From a candidate division TM6 bacterium GW2011_GWF2_43_87 (GTDB taxonomy: Bacteria; Babelota; Babeliae; Babelales; Babelaceae), in the NCBI GenBank assembly GCA_001000065.1, contig LCGZ01000003.1:1-64000 (forward strand): a stretch of DNA of 64,000 nucleotides, read 5' to 3'. Every line of letters begins with the position of its first letter. Position 1 is the first letter of the stretch. The notes beneath the pieces are model-generated. The model did no database searches. It was given only the letters and a program-made list of their open reading frames with translations, and was not told the origin of the DNA. The translations under genes and the position numbers were made by a program. This document shows, one piece after another, positions 16,484-24,404 of this stretch.

Positions 16484-16526
16484 AAATGCTCGGTCATGCA
16501 AAATACCGTTGTATGACCGAGCATTT
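16484..16526. terminator. Hairpin after the PP2C gene
   Basis: AAATGCTCGGTCAT and ATGACCGAGCATTT pair perfectly (14 bases) around a 15-base loop. It lies 60 bases after the PP2C stop and upstream of the gyrA promoter. The T-run is short. Confidence 0.6.
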
Positions 16527-16554
16527 TGATAGAGTAAAAGCTGCTGTTTTTGAC

Positions 16555-16583
16555 TTGGGCATTTTCACAAAAGTGTGTATACT
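16555..16583 (+). promoter_or_regulatory. Probable gyrA promoter
   Basis: TTGGGC (16555-16560) and TATACT (16578-16583, five of six matches to TATAAT) are 17 bases apart. The gyrA ATG is 60 bases downstream. Confidence 0.5.
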
Positions 16584-16642
16584 ATTTGTATCTAAAAAGT
16601 ATACATGCATTAACAAATCTGGTTTTCTAAAAGGGCCCCTCC

Positions 16643-19123
16643 ATGCAGGAACGTATAAAGCCGGTGTTGATTGAAGAAGAGTTGCAGTCGTCGTTTATCG
16701 ACTATGCTATGTCGGTTGTGGTGAGCCGCGCGATACCGGACGTGCGTGACGGGCTCAAGCCTGTGCATCGGCGAGTGCTTTACACTATGCACCAGCTCGG
16801 ATTCTTCTACAACAAGCCGTATCACAAGTCAGTCCGTGTGGTTGGTGATGTGCTTGGAAAATACCATCCGCATGGTGATTCAGCCGTTTATAACACCATG
16901 GTTGGCATGGTGCAAGATTTTTCCAAGCGATATCCATTGCTTGATGGGCAAGGTAACTGGGGATCGGTTGACGGAGATAGCGCTGCTGCTATGCGTTATA
17001 CCGAAGTCCGGATGCAGAAAATAGCCCAAGAGCTTTTATATGATATTGATAAAAAGACTGTAACGTTTGTACCCAACTTTGATGACTCAACTGTTGAGCC
17101 TGTGGTATTGCCAAGTCGCTTGCCGCAGTTGTTGATCAATGGTACCTCTGGGATTGCGGTTGGTATGGCAACGGCTATACCGCCTCATAATCTGGGAGAG
17201 GTTATTGACGGATGTCTTAAAGTATTGGATGATCCATCACTTTCTGAAGAAGAGCTTTTTAAAACTATTCCCGCTCCCGATTTTCCTACGGGTGGTATTA
17301 TCTGCGGTCGTTCTGGTGTTGTTCAGGCCTATCGCACGGGTCGTGGTAATGTGATATTACGTGGGGTAATAGATGCAGAAGAGACCAAAAAAGGTACAGC
17401 GCTTGTTATTACCGAACTTCCTTATCAGGTTGTAAAGGCAGATCTTATTATTAAGATTGCTGAACTGGTCAAAGATAAGGTCATTGAGGGTATTTCTAAT
17501 ATTCGTGATGAATCGGATCGTAATGGAATGCGCTTAGTTATTGAATTGCGGCGGGGTGAGATTCCAGGTGTGGTTATTAACCAACTTTTTACCTACACCT
17601 CACTTCAGTCGTCTGTAAGCATATTAATGCTGGCTTTGCTTGATAATCGTCCCCTTATTTTTACACTTCGGCGGCTTTTGGATGAGTTTCTTGAGCATCG
17701 GCGCACGGTAATTTATCGGCGTACGCAGTATGACCTTGATCGAGCGCGTGAGCGTGAGCATATTTTTGAGGGCTTTATTATAGCGCTTAACAATATTGAT
17801 GATGTCGTGCAGCTTATTAAGACATCGCAGGATGCAGATGAGGCGTTGAACCGGTTGCATGCAAAATATAGCCTCTCTTTTGCTCAGGGTAAGGCTATTT
17901 TAGAGTTAAGACTTCAGCGTTTGACCGGTCTTGAGCGGGATAAGATATTTGCTGATATAGCCAAATTAAAAGAACAGATATTGTTCTTGAGGGGCATTTT
18001 GGAAGATCCTGAGAAGCTGCGTGTGGAGATTCGCAAAGAGTTAGTTGAGTGCAGAGAACTTTATGCAGATAAGCGACGCACTCGTATTGAAGGTTCTGTT
18101 GAAGGATTTACTGAGGCGGACCTTATACCCGATGATAGTGTTGTGGTAACGTTAACTCGTAAGGGATATGTAAAGCGTGTGCCGCTTGATATGTACGGAG
18201 TGCAGCATCGTGGGGGCAGGGGTAAGCAGGGTATGGCGGTATTGGATGAAGCAGATGATGTGGTGCAGGATCTTTTTGCAGCACGTAATCATGATGAGCT
18301 TCTATTCTTTACTAATTTAGGGCGTATTTACACTAAGAGTGTTTACGAAATTCCTGAAGGATCGCGTATAGCCAAAGGGCGTGCGATTATAAATATTCTG
18401 CCTTTGCAGCCTGGCGAATCGGTAGTCAAGCTCCTCTGTATGCGTGATTTTGAGGATAATTTTTTGGTAATGATCTCGCGTGAAGGCGTTGTAAAACGTA
18501 CTAAGGCTTCTGAATTTGCCTCAGTGCGTAGTACAGGTATTAGAGCTCTTTCGCTACGAGAAGGTGATGAGCTTGCGTTTTGTGCGCTAAGTTCTGGAGA
18601 AGGGTCTATTGTTATTGCATCCGCAAAGGGCCAGGGAATAAGGTTCAATGAGTCTGAGGTGCGGTGCATGGGCCGTCAAGCTGCTGGTGTGCGTGGAATT
18701 CGTTTACGTGCTGGCGATTTTGTGGTCGGGATGGAAGTTGTGACTGGAGAAGATCGAGATCTTCTGTTTGCTACGGAGCGTGGATATGGTAAGCGCGTCT
18801 TGGTACGTGATTTCCGCGTTGCGCACCGTGGTGGCATGGGGGTTCGTACTATTCCAGCTACAGAGCGAAACGGTTCTGTGATAGGGCTTGCTATAGTGGA
18901 TGATCGATCAAGTCTTCTGCTTATAGATGCGGTTGGCAAGATTATCCGGTTGCTGCCAAAAGAAATTCGAACCATGGGTCGTCAGGCTGCGGGTGTAAGA
19001 CTTATTCGGTTGTCGCCTGATCAAAGGCTTGTAGGAATGGCGGTTATGGATGGAGTGGATGATGAAGAAACTCCTACGGAAAGTTTAACCCCAGACCGCG
19101 ATAACGTTACTCCGGCGTCCTAA
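16643..19123 (+). CDS. gyrA: DNA gyrase subunit A
   Basis: An 826-residue type IIA topoisomerase A subunit that cuts and rejoins DNA during supercoiling. The N-terminus (IEEELQSSFIDYAMSVVVSR), the winged helix with RDGLKPVHRRVLY, the QRDR segment KYHPHGDSAVYNT and the catalytic Tyr in AAMRYTEVRM are all present. The C-terminal domain carries a gyrA-box-like QHRGGRGKQG and six GyrA-type blades (such as MGRQAAGVRGIRL and MGRQAAGVRLIRL), which favours GyrA over ParC. The residue equivalent to E. coli Asp87 is Asn (N84), while the Ser83 equivalent is kept (S80). An acidic tail ends the protein. dprA follows 24 bases later. gyrB is not in the window. Confidence 0.95.
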   Translation: MQERIKPVLIEEELQSSFIDYAMSVVVSRAIPDVRDGLKPVHRRVLYTMHQLGFFYNKPYHKSVRVVGDVLGKYHPHGDSAVYNTMVGMVQDFSKRYPLLDGQGNWGSVDGDSAAAMRYTEVRMQKIAQELLYDIDKKTVTFVPNFDDSTVEPVVLPSRLPQLLINGTSGIAVGMATAIPPHNLGEVIDGCLKVLDDPSLSEEELFKTIPAPDFPTGGIICGRSGVVQAYRTGRGNVILRGVIDAEETKKGTALVITELPYQVVKADLIIKIAELVKDKVIEGISNIRDESDRNGMRLVIELRRGEIPGVVINQLFTYTSLQSSVSILMLALLDNRPLIFTLRRLLDEFLEHRRTVIYRRTQYDLDRAREREHIFEGFIIALNNIDDVVQLIKTSQDADEALNRLHAKYSLSFAQGKAILELRLQRLTGLERDKIFADIAKLKEQILFLRGILEDPEKLRVEIRKELVECRELYADKRRTRIEGSVEGFTEADLIPDDSVVVTLTRKGYVKRVPLDMYGVQHRGGRGKQGMAVLDEADDVVQDLFAARNHDELLFFTNLGRIYTKSVYEIPEGSRIAKGRAIINILPLQPGESVVKLLCMRDFEDNFLVMISREGVVKRTKASEFASVRSTGIRALSLREGDELAFCALSSGEGSIVIASAKGQGIRFNESEVRCMGRQAAGVRGIRLRAGDFVVGMEVVTGEDRDLLFATERGYGKRVLVRDFRVAHRGGMGVRTIPATERNGSVIGLAIVDDRSSLLLIDAVGKIIRLLPKEIRTMGRQAAGVRLIRLSPDQRLVGMAVMDGVDDEETPTESLTPDRDNVTPAS

Positions 19124-19147
19124 AGAGATTCTTGAAAGGTTTTTACG

Positions 19148-20251
19148 GTGCGTAGGACTCTGCTTCATTTATCATTGATTCCTGGAGTGGGTCCTGCCAC
19201 TGTGCAAAGGCTTTGTAATGTGGTGGGTGCGAAGAGTCTTCCTGAGATTTACTTCTGGGGTTCTGGCGATTTTTGTAGCCGTGCGGGGTTTTCACTGGAT
19301 TTATCGCGGGAACTTTCGGCAGGGTTGGCTCAGTCCCTTCTTTTGGAGCGTGAGCTTGAGCTTATAAAAAGTCAGTCTGTGTCATGGTCTACTTTGTGTG
19401 ATGATGATTATCCGGCCCTTTTAAAACAGATTCAGTATCCGCCTATAGTGCTTTACTGGTGGGGTCAACCTTTAACGGCTTTTGATTTTTCGGTTGCATT
19501 GGTGGGTTCTCGGAAAGCTAATGCATATGGTCGCCAAGCTATTGAGCGACTGGTGCCGGATTTTGTTGCGGAGGGATGGGGCATTGTAAGTGGTGGCGCT
19601 TTGGGCGCTGACACTATGGCCCATGAGATTACATTGGATGTAGCGGGTCGTACGTGTGCTATTATTGGCTCCGGTCTCTTGACTCCTTATCCAGCCTCTA
19701 ATAGGCGTCTATTTATGCGTATTCGGGAGCAAGGGGGCTCGGTAGTGAGTCCTTTTCCTTTGGCTATGCAGGCGTTGCCGGGAAATTTCCCGGCTCGGAA
19801 TCGCATTATTGCGGGTATGAGCCGGGCGACGGTGGTGATTCAGGCTGCAGAGAAGAGTGGGGCATTGATAACGGCTTATTTTGCGCTTGAGCAGGGGCGT
19901 GAGGTGGGTGCGGTTCCAGGTCCTATAACGGATCCGTTGAGTTTTGGGTGTCATACGCTTTTACGTGACGGGGCTGTTTTGGTCTCCCGAGCGTCTGATA
20001 TTTTTCAGGCGTGTGGTTTTGGGCAGGATATGCAGGGAGCGGCATCTTCTCGTGGCAGTGGGTCAGATACGATTATGCAGACGGCTATTTTGGATCCTGT
20101 TGTGGAGATTTGCCGTGAACCGCAAAGTTTTGATGAGATCTTGGAGCGCCTTGATTATACACCACTTGAACTTCAAAAAAGGCTTGTAGAGCTGCAACTT
20201 GGTGGAGTTTTAGAATTAGATTTTATGGGACGATGGGTTCGTCGTCTTTAA
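19148..20251 (+). CDS. dprA: DNA-processing protein DprA
   Basis: DprA loads RecA on incoming single strands in natural transformation. The 367-residue product starts at GTG 19148 behind GAAAGG. It has an N-terminal helix-hairpin-helix (LSLIPGVGPATVQRL) and a Rossmann-like DprA core (VALVGSRKANAYGRQAIERL, GIVSGGALGADTMAHE, GSGLLTPYPASNRRLF, PARNRIIAGMSRATVV, SGALITAYFALEQGREVGAV). A C-terminal winged-helix segment (FDEILERLDYTPLELQKRL) ends it. All domains are intact, so DNA uptake or recombination is plausible. It sits between gyrA and rpmF. No other competence gene is in the window. Confidence 0.95.
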   Translation: MRRTLLHLSLIPGVGPATVQRLCNVVGAKSLPEIYFWGSGDFCSRAGFSLDLSRELSAGLAQSLLLERELELIKSQSVSWSTLCDDDYPALLKQIQYPPIVLYWWGQPLTAFDFSVALVGSRKANAYGRQAIERLVPDFVAEGWGIVSGGALGADTMAHEITLDVAGRTCAIIGSGLLTPYPASNRRLFMRIREQGGSVVSPFPLAMQALPGNFPARNRIIAGMSRATVVIQAAEKSGALITAYFALEQGREVGAVPGPITDPLSFGCHTLLRDGAVLVSRASDIFQACGFGQDMQGAASSRGSGSDTIMQTAILDPVVEICREPQSFDEILERLDYTPLELQKRLVELQLGGVLELDFMGRWVRRL

Positions 20252-20345
20252 GGGGGCTTGCTCCGAGCTTCTTTTCCTGTAGACTAGAAGATATGAGAGA
20301 ATAACGTATTTTATTTGTGATTTTTTGTGCTTTTGAGGGATATTT

Positions 20346-20627
20346 ATGCCAGTTCCAAAAAGAAAATTGTCTCGTTCCCGCCGCGATATGCGCAGTGCTA
20401 ACAAGGGAATAGACCCGCAACCAGCAAACCTTTGTTTTGAAGGCTCGTGCAATGGTACACCAAAACTTCCTCATCAGGTTTGTTCTGTATGTGGATTTTA
20501 TGGGGGTAAAAAGGTTCTTGTGACTAAGACAGACCGCGCGTTAAAACGCAGTGAAGTACGAGCAGAAGCAGCGAGCCGTGTTAAGCACGCTCATCCAGAG
20601 AGTGAAAGCCCAGATAAGGAAGCGTAA
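20346..20627 (+). CDS. rpmF: 50S ribosomal protein L32 with C-terminal extension
   Basis: The first 60 residues match L32: MPVPKRKLSRSRRDMRSAN, then KLPHQVCSVCGFYGGKKVL. The zinc-ribbon region keeps HxVCxxCG, but the first half is altered (LCFEGSCNGTPK, a CxxxxC spacing). A charged tail of about 30 residues (AASRVKHAHPESESPDKEA) makes it 93 residues, longer than the usual 56-60. The ATG follows a TTTGAGGGATATTT leader with GAGGGA. In many bacteria rpmF lies next to plsX and fatty-acid genes; here acpP is the last gene of the same run. Confidence 0.92.
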   Translation: MPVPKRKLSRSRRDMRSANKGIDPQPANLCFEGSCNGTPKLPHQVCSVCGFYGGKKVLVTKTDRALKRSEVRAEAASRVKHAHPESESPDKEA

Positions 20628-20647
20628 AACCTAGAACGGAGTAGTAC

Positions 20648-21301
20648 ATGGTATTTTCAGAATGGTATAACCAAAATATTAGGCATAACCGTCAAACGCG
20701 GTACATGCTTATTGGTGTAGCAATAGTTGCTTTCTTGGCTCTAGACATTGTGGGGTACCGTTGGTACACACGACGGCGTGATGAACATGCGCAATTAGCG
20801 CTTTCACGCTGTGTTGAACTAGTAGGCCGTGCGGTTCGTGAAGATGTACCGCATCTGTGGGAACAGGCTGGACGCGACCTGTCTGAGGAATACAACCGTT
20901 ATTCTGGATCCTCTATGGCTCCCTACTTTCTATTTTTCAGTGCGGATGTAGCATTGCATGATGGGAAGATGGATCGGGCTATTGAGTATATGGAAAAAGG
21001 TCTAAAGCAGCTTTCGAAGAAAAATGCGCTGTACAGTTCATATGGTGTCAAGTTGGCGTTGATGAAAATGGATGCGCAGGATGAAAAGGTGCGTGCTCAG
21101 GGTAAGTCCGAGTTGCATGCAATTGCAAGTGATCCTAAAAATCTTGAGTACGAGCGTGCTCTTTATTATGAAGGACTTGCATTGTTTGATTCTGGGGATC
21201 GTGCGGCTGCTGAAGCTGCGTGGAAAGGTCTCTTGAGTCGTGCGGATAAAGGGTCTTCATGGGCAGAGATGGCACAGGCTAAGCTTGAGTATCTTGCATA
21301 A
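20648..21301 (+). CDS. Membrane-anchored TPR protein (YfgM-like)
   Basis: A 217-residue protein, 20 bases after rpmF, with an ACGGAG ribosome site. It has a short cytoplasmic N-terminus, one membrane helix (residues 19-37, YMLIGVAIVAFLALDIVGY), and a tetratricopeptide-like periplasmic part (YFLFFSADVALHDGKMDRAI, EYMEKGLKQLSKKNALY, YYEGLALFDSGDRAAAEAAW, WAEMAQAKLEYLA). The layout resembles YfgM/TPR_21 proteins that work with the Sec translocon and periplasmic chaperones. The match is by architecture only, so the role is tentative. Confidence 0.7.
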   Translation: MVFSEWYNQNIRHNRQTRYMLIGVAIVAFLALDIVGYRWYTRRRDEHAQLALSRCVELVGRAVREDVPHLWEQAGRDLSEEYNRYSGSSMAPYFLFFSADVALHDGKMDRAIEYMEKGLKQLSKKNALYSSYGVKLALMKMDAQDEKVRAQGKSELHAIASDPKNLEYERALYYEGLALFDSGDRAAAEAAWKGLLSRADKGSSWAEMAQAKLEYLA

Positions 21302-21322
21302 ATTGATTAAAGGATGGTGCAA

Positions 21323-22672
21323 GTGAGTGGTCAAAACGTGCGGCCTATTAGGGTTCGCTTTGCTCCGTCTCCTACGGGGTTTCTCCATATTGGTGGTCTG
21401 CGTGTTGCGCTTTTTAATTGGCTCTTTGCGCGTCAGCAGGGTGGTGTCTACCTTCTTCGTATAGAAGATACTGATCTAGAGCGCTCAAAGCGAGAGTATG
21501 TTGACTCGATTCTTGAGGCGTTTGCGTGGGTTGATATTATTAGTGAGGAGCCTGTGGCGTATCAGACGCAACGGTTTGTCCTTTATAAAACCTATATTGA
21601 TCGTCTTCTTGATAGTGGCAAGGTCTACTGGTCTGACCCGGTCGATGAGGAAAATGGACAGAGCGTAATTCGGTTTCGGTTGCCTAAGGAGCGGAGACAG
21701 ATAAGTTTTAACGATCTTATTCACGGGCCTATCACTTTTGATACGGATCAGTTGGGTGGTGATTTTGTGGTGGCGCGTTCCGATGGAACACCGCTCTATA
21801 ATTTTGTTGCCGTGGTCGATGATACTGAAATGCGGATTTCTCATGTTATTCGTGGTGAAGATCATATACCCAACACGCCTAAACAAATCTTATTGTATGA
21901 GGCGTTGGGTGCAGCGGTTCCTGAGTTTGCTCATTTACCCTTGATTTTAGGGCCTTCGGGCGAAAAGCTTTCTAAGCGTGATGCGGCTACCTCTGTGGTG
22001 GAGTATCGTGCGGCGGGGTTCTTGCCTGATGCACTATGCAATTATCTGGTTAGACTTGGATGGGCGCATGGAGATCAGGAGATTTTTACGCGCGATGAGA
22101 TGAAAAAATTCTTTTCATTGGACAATGTTAATAAATCTGGGGCCATCTTTGATATGGCGAAGTTGCGGTGGATGAATGGGGTTTATATTCGCCAGCGGTC
22201 CGCTGAGTCGCTTGCAAATTCTATTCATGAGCAGGTAGATCCTGATTTTTTGAAAAAATGTTCATCAGCTCCATACGTATGGAGCGCGGCGCAGGTTTCT
22301 CATGCATTGGAGCTTTATAAAGAACGTGTTGCAACACTAGTTGAATTACGTGATTTAGTCATAGCTTTGCATACACTCCCTTCGCTTTTACCTCCTCCGG
22401 GAGAGGTTTTGTGGAATGCGAAGAGCGGGGCGTTGCTTGGTAACTTTGTGGAGCATCTTGGTCGCCTAGAAGAGTTAACGGTAGGTACGGTTGAGCGGGT
22501 TTTAAAATCTGTCTGCATCGAGCATGAGATTCCATTGCCTGTGCTTGCAAAGCCATTGCGTTATGCGTTGACAGGGCAGGTTAATAGTCCTTCTGTATAT
22601 GCATTGGTTGTTCTGCTTGGGTATGATGAGGTGGTCCGTCGAATCAATCATTTAAGGAGTATTGTAGAATGA
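21323..22672 (+). CDS. gltX: Glutamyl-tRNA synthetase, compact form
   Basis: A class I synthetase that charges tRNA-Glu. RFAPSPTGFLHIGGLR holds the HIGH motif and GEKLSKRDAATSV the KMSKS motif (215-219). FVARSDGTPLYNF-like and VDDTEMRISHVIRGEDH segments are typical. About 449 residues, shorter than the usual 470-490. After DSGKVYWSDPVDEENGQ the chain jumps to VIRFRLPKERRQ, so the subdomain that normally carries the YxCxCTxEELE zinc-like segment is missing. GTG 21323 is eight bases after AGGA; ATG 21314 overlaps that site. The stop overlaps acpP by four bases (ATGA). Confidence 0.93.
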   Translation: MSGQNVRPIRVRFAPSPTGFLHIGGLRVALFNWLFARQQGGVYLLRIEDTDLERSKREYVDSILEAFAWVDIISEEPVAYQTQRFVLYKTYIDRLLDSGKVYWSDPVDEENGQSVIRFRLPKERRQISFNDLIHGPITFDTDQLGGDFVVARSDGTPLYNFVAVVDDTEMRISHVIRGEDHIPNTPKQILLYEALGAAVPEFAHLPLILGPSGEKLSKRDAATSVVEYRAAGFLPDALCNYLVRLGWAHGDQEIFTRDEMKKFFSLDNVNKSGAIFDMAKLRWMNGVYIRQRSAESLANSIHEQVDPDFLKKCSSAPYVWSAAQVSHALELYKERVATLVELRDLVIALHTLPSLLPPPGEVLWNAKSGALLGNFVEHLGRLEELTVGTVERVLKSVCIEHEIPLPVLAKPLRYALTGQVNSPSVYALVVLLGYDEVVRRINHLRSIVE

Positions 22673-22911
22673 CGCACGCACAAGATACAGCTGAAAAGCT
22701 TCGAAAAATTGTTGCAGGCCAGCTTTCTATAGTAGTGGATACGATAAAAGATGAGTCGACGTTTGACGAGCTTGGAGCGGATTCATTGGACCGTGTTGAA
22801 ATTATCATGAAGATTGAAGAGGCTTTTGACGTTGAGCTTGATGATGATAAGGCCGAAAAAATTTTAAATTTTGGTGAGTTAAGACAGTACGTTGAGACCT
22901 TGCGTCAGTAG
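22669..22911 (+). CDS. acpP: Acyl carrier protein
   Basis: An 80-residue acidic four-helix protein that carries acyl groups on a 4'-phosphopantetheine arm during fatty-acid synthesis. The attachment serine is S39 in the perfect motif GADSLDRVEIIMKIEEAF. It starts inside the end of gltX (ATGA overlap) behind AAGGAG, so it is translationally coupled to gltX. The fab genes that usually flank acpP are absent here. A hairpin follows the stop. Confidence 0.96.
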   Translation: MTHAQDTAEKLRKIVAGQLSIVVDTIKDESTFDELGADSLDRVEIIMKIEEAFDVELDDDKAEKILNFGELRQYVETLRQ

Positions 22912-22953
22912 GGTGCATTGTTAGGCGTTATGTTGCCAAAATTAGATTAGAGT

Positions 22954-22988
22954 GGTGCCACTTGCGTGCGTTAAGCATAGGTGGCACC
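22954..22988 (+). terminator. Terminator after acpP
   Basis: GGTGCCAC (22954-22961) pairs with GTGGCACC (22981-22988), followed by TAATTTGTTTT. It ends the gyrA-to-acpP run and faces the convergent HAD gene. Confidence 0.65.
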
Positions 22989-23012
22989 TAATTTGTTTTA
23001 AGAGGTCTTGTG

Positions 23013-23789
23013 CTAGAGCTCCTTTTGGTTGAACCGTTTTCCTGATTCTGGTGAGATTCCCTGTTTAACTTTCGTTAACATAAAGCAGGCGCACTTTTTG
23101 ATTCCTAGTCGTTTGCACATCTGGTCAACGGCTTTTATATTATTTGCGGAGTCATCTACGAAAATAACTAGGTGGGGTCTATATTTTAGTTGTCGTAGAA
23201 AGTGTTCAAAAACCATGCCTTTATCGTTTCCGCTTGCGAATATTATTCCAGGAATATAATAGGCATCTTTTGGTAGTCCGCCCAGTTTGTAGCAGAGTTC
23301 CCATCGCTCGATTGCGCCATTTGTGTGGCCTTTTGGGGTGAGATCTATTTTGATGTCATGTAATTGCCGCAGAGAGATGTTTACAAAGTCTAGGTTGCGC
23401 GCAGTTAATGCAATTACATGAACGTTTTTGTGTTGAAGAGCATCGATTAGGGGCTTAACGTCTACATCGACAGGAGTGACTTTTGTGGTTCTGTGTGCTT
23501 GTAGGTGTTCGGGCATAATTCGGGCTACGGCTTGGTCGGAGGTGAGCCCTTGAGCTGTATATTCCTTTATTTTTTCGCTAAACCACTCGTCGGTAGCTTT
23601 GGGATTTCCTGCTTTTAGGGTGGTGTTATCTAGGTCAACTGCAACGATGGCGCAGGGGCCTGGTTCTTTTTGTAGTTCCTCTTTGATGAGTGGGACTAAG
23701 GCTTCAATCTCTGTTGTTTCATAGATAGTTGAGTTCAAGGATGCTGTTGGTAGTAGGATGGATAGAGTTAGAAAAAGAAGATTTTTCAT
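23013..23789 (-). CDS. Exported HAD-like protein, DUF2608 family
   Basis: A 258-residue protein with a signal peptide (MKNLLFLTLSILLPTASLNS) and a HAD phosphatase-like fold. Motif I is VAVDLDNTTL (D52, D54, T56), motif II lies near HVIALTAR, and the acidic motif is VIFVDDSANNIKAV. The combination of a signal peptide, DLDNT and a DDSxxN motif fits DUF2608, which as I recall occurs in Legionella, Chlamydiae and other intracellular bacteria. The substrate is unknown. The catalytic aspartates are kept, so it is likely an active periplasmic or secreted phosphatase. The gene is monocistronic, convergent with acpP. Confidence 0.8.
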   Translation of the reverse strand: MKNLLFLTLSILLPTASLNSTIYETTEIEALVPLIKEELQKEPGPCAIVAVDLDNTTLKAGNPKATDEWFSEKIKEYTAQGLTSDQAVARIMPEHLQAHRTTKVTPVDVDVKPLIDALQHKNVHVIALTARNLDFVNISLRQLHDIKIDLTPKGHTNGAIERWELCYKLGGLPKDAYYIPGIIFASGNDKGMVFEHFLRQLKYRPHLVIFVDDSANNIKAVDQMCKRLGIKKCACFMLTKVKQGISPESGKRFNQKEL

Positions 23790-23992
23790 AATTTGGCTCC
23801 TTTATAAAGGCGTATAGTAGGTTAATAAGGCATGTATTAAGGTTGATAGTACCAGTGGGGATGGTACTTCTAGGGAAGGTTAGAAAATTGGTGAGAGGGA
23901 TGTCAAGGGATGGGTTTTTTGTGGTTTAATAGCAGTTATGCGAGAAGAGTTTGCATTTTAGAACAATCGTCTTTATAATAAAAACGTGGGTT

Positions 23993-24069
23993 GGTGAGTG
24001 TAGCTCAGTTGGCAGAGCATCGGATTGTGGTTCCGAGGGTCGTGGGTTCGACCCCCACCACTCACCCCA
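23993..24069 (+). tRNA. tRNA-His (GTG)
   Basis: A full cloverleaf: acceptor GTGAGTG with CACTCAC, the extra 5' G(-1) opposite C73 that marks histidine tRNA, D-arm AGCTCAGTTGGCAGAGC, anticodon loop TTGTGGT (GTG), and T-arm GTGGGTTCGACCCCCAC. CCA is encoded (24067-24069). Confidence 0.97.
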
Positions 24070-24160
24070 TGAAAGTCATCAGGTGTCCAAAAAGATTTTA
24101 AAATGCTTGATTTGGATAAAAACCTTGAGTAGACTAGAGTCAGAAGTTGAAATTATGAGT

Positions 24161-24237
24161 CGGGGCGTGGCGCAATTTGGTAGCGCACTCGCTTTGGGAG
24201 CGAGGGGTTGCCAGTTCGAGTCTGGCCGCCCCGACCA
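24161..24237 (+). tRNA. tRNA-Pro (TGG)
   Basis: A cloverleaf starting CGGGGCG (C1, as in bacterial proline tRNAs), D-arm GGCGCAATTTGGTAGCGC, anticodon loop TTTGGGA (TGG), T-arm GCCAGTTCGAGTCTGGC, and an encoded CCA. It is 91 bases after tRNA-His, probably in one transcript. Confidence 0.97.
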
Positions 24238-24249
24238 TTTTTTTTAGAG

Positions 24250-24278
24250 GACTTGCGATAAGCGAGTCTTTTTTTTTA
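24250..24278 (+). terminator. Terminator after the tRNA genes
   Basis: GACTTGC and GCGAGTC pair around a GATAA loop and are followed by a run of about ten T's. A typical intrinsic terminator. Confidence 0.85.
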
Positions 24279-24404
24279 TCGTCTATTCTTTTAATTTTTT
24301 CTACACTATGGATAAAGCATTACAAAATTTTCTACATTACATGATGCAGTAATATTTTTGAAAGAAGCAGTTTTTATGCAAGTGGTTGGTACGACCTTGA
24401 AAAT

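Noticed and set aside
23951-24247. Open frame of 98 codons across the tRNA genes
   Set aside because: Its translation ([21 protein letters not shown]) is the familiar false protein from tRNA-His and tRNA-Pro sequence.
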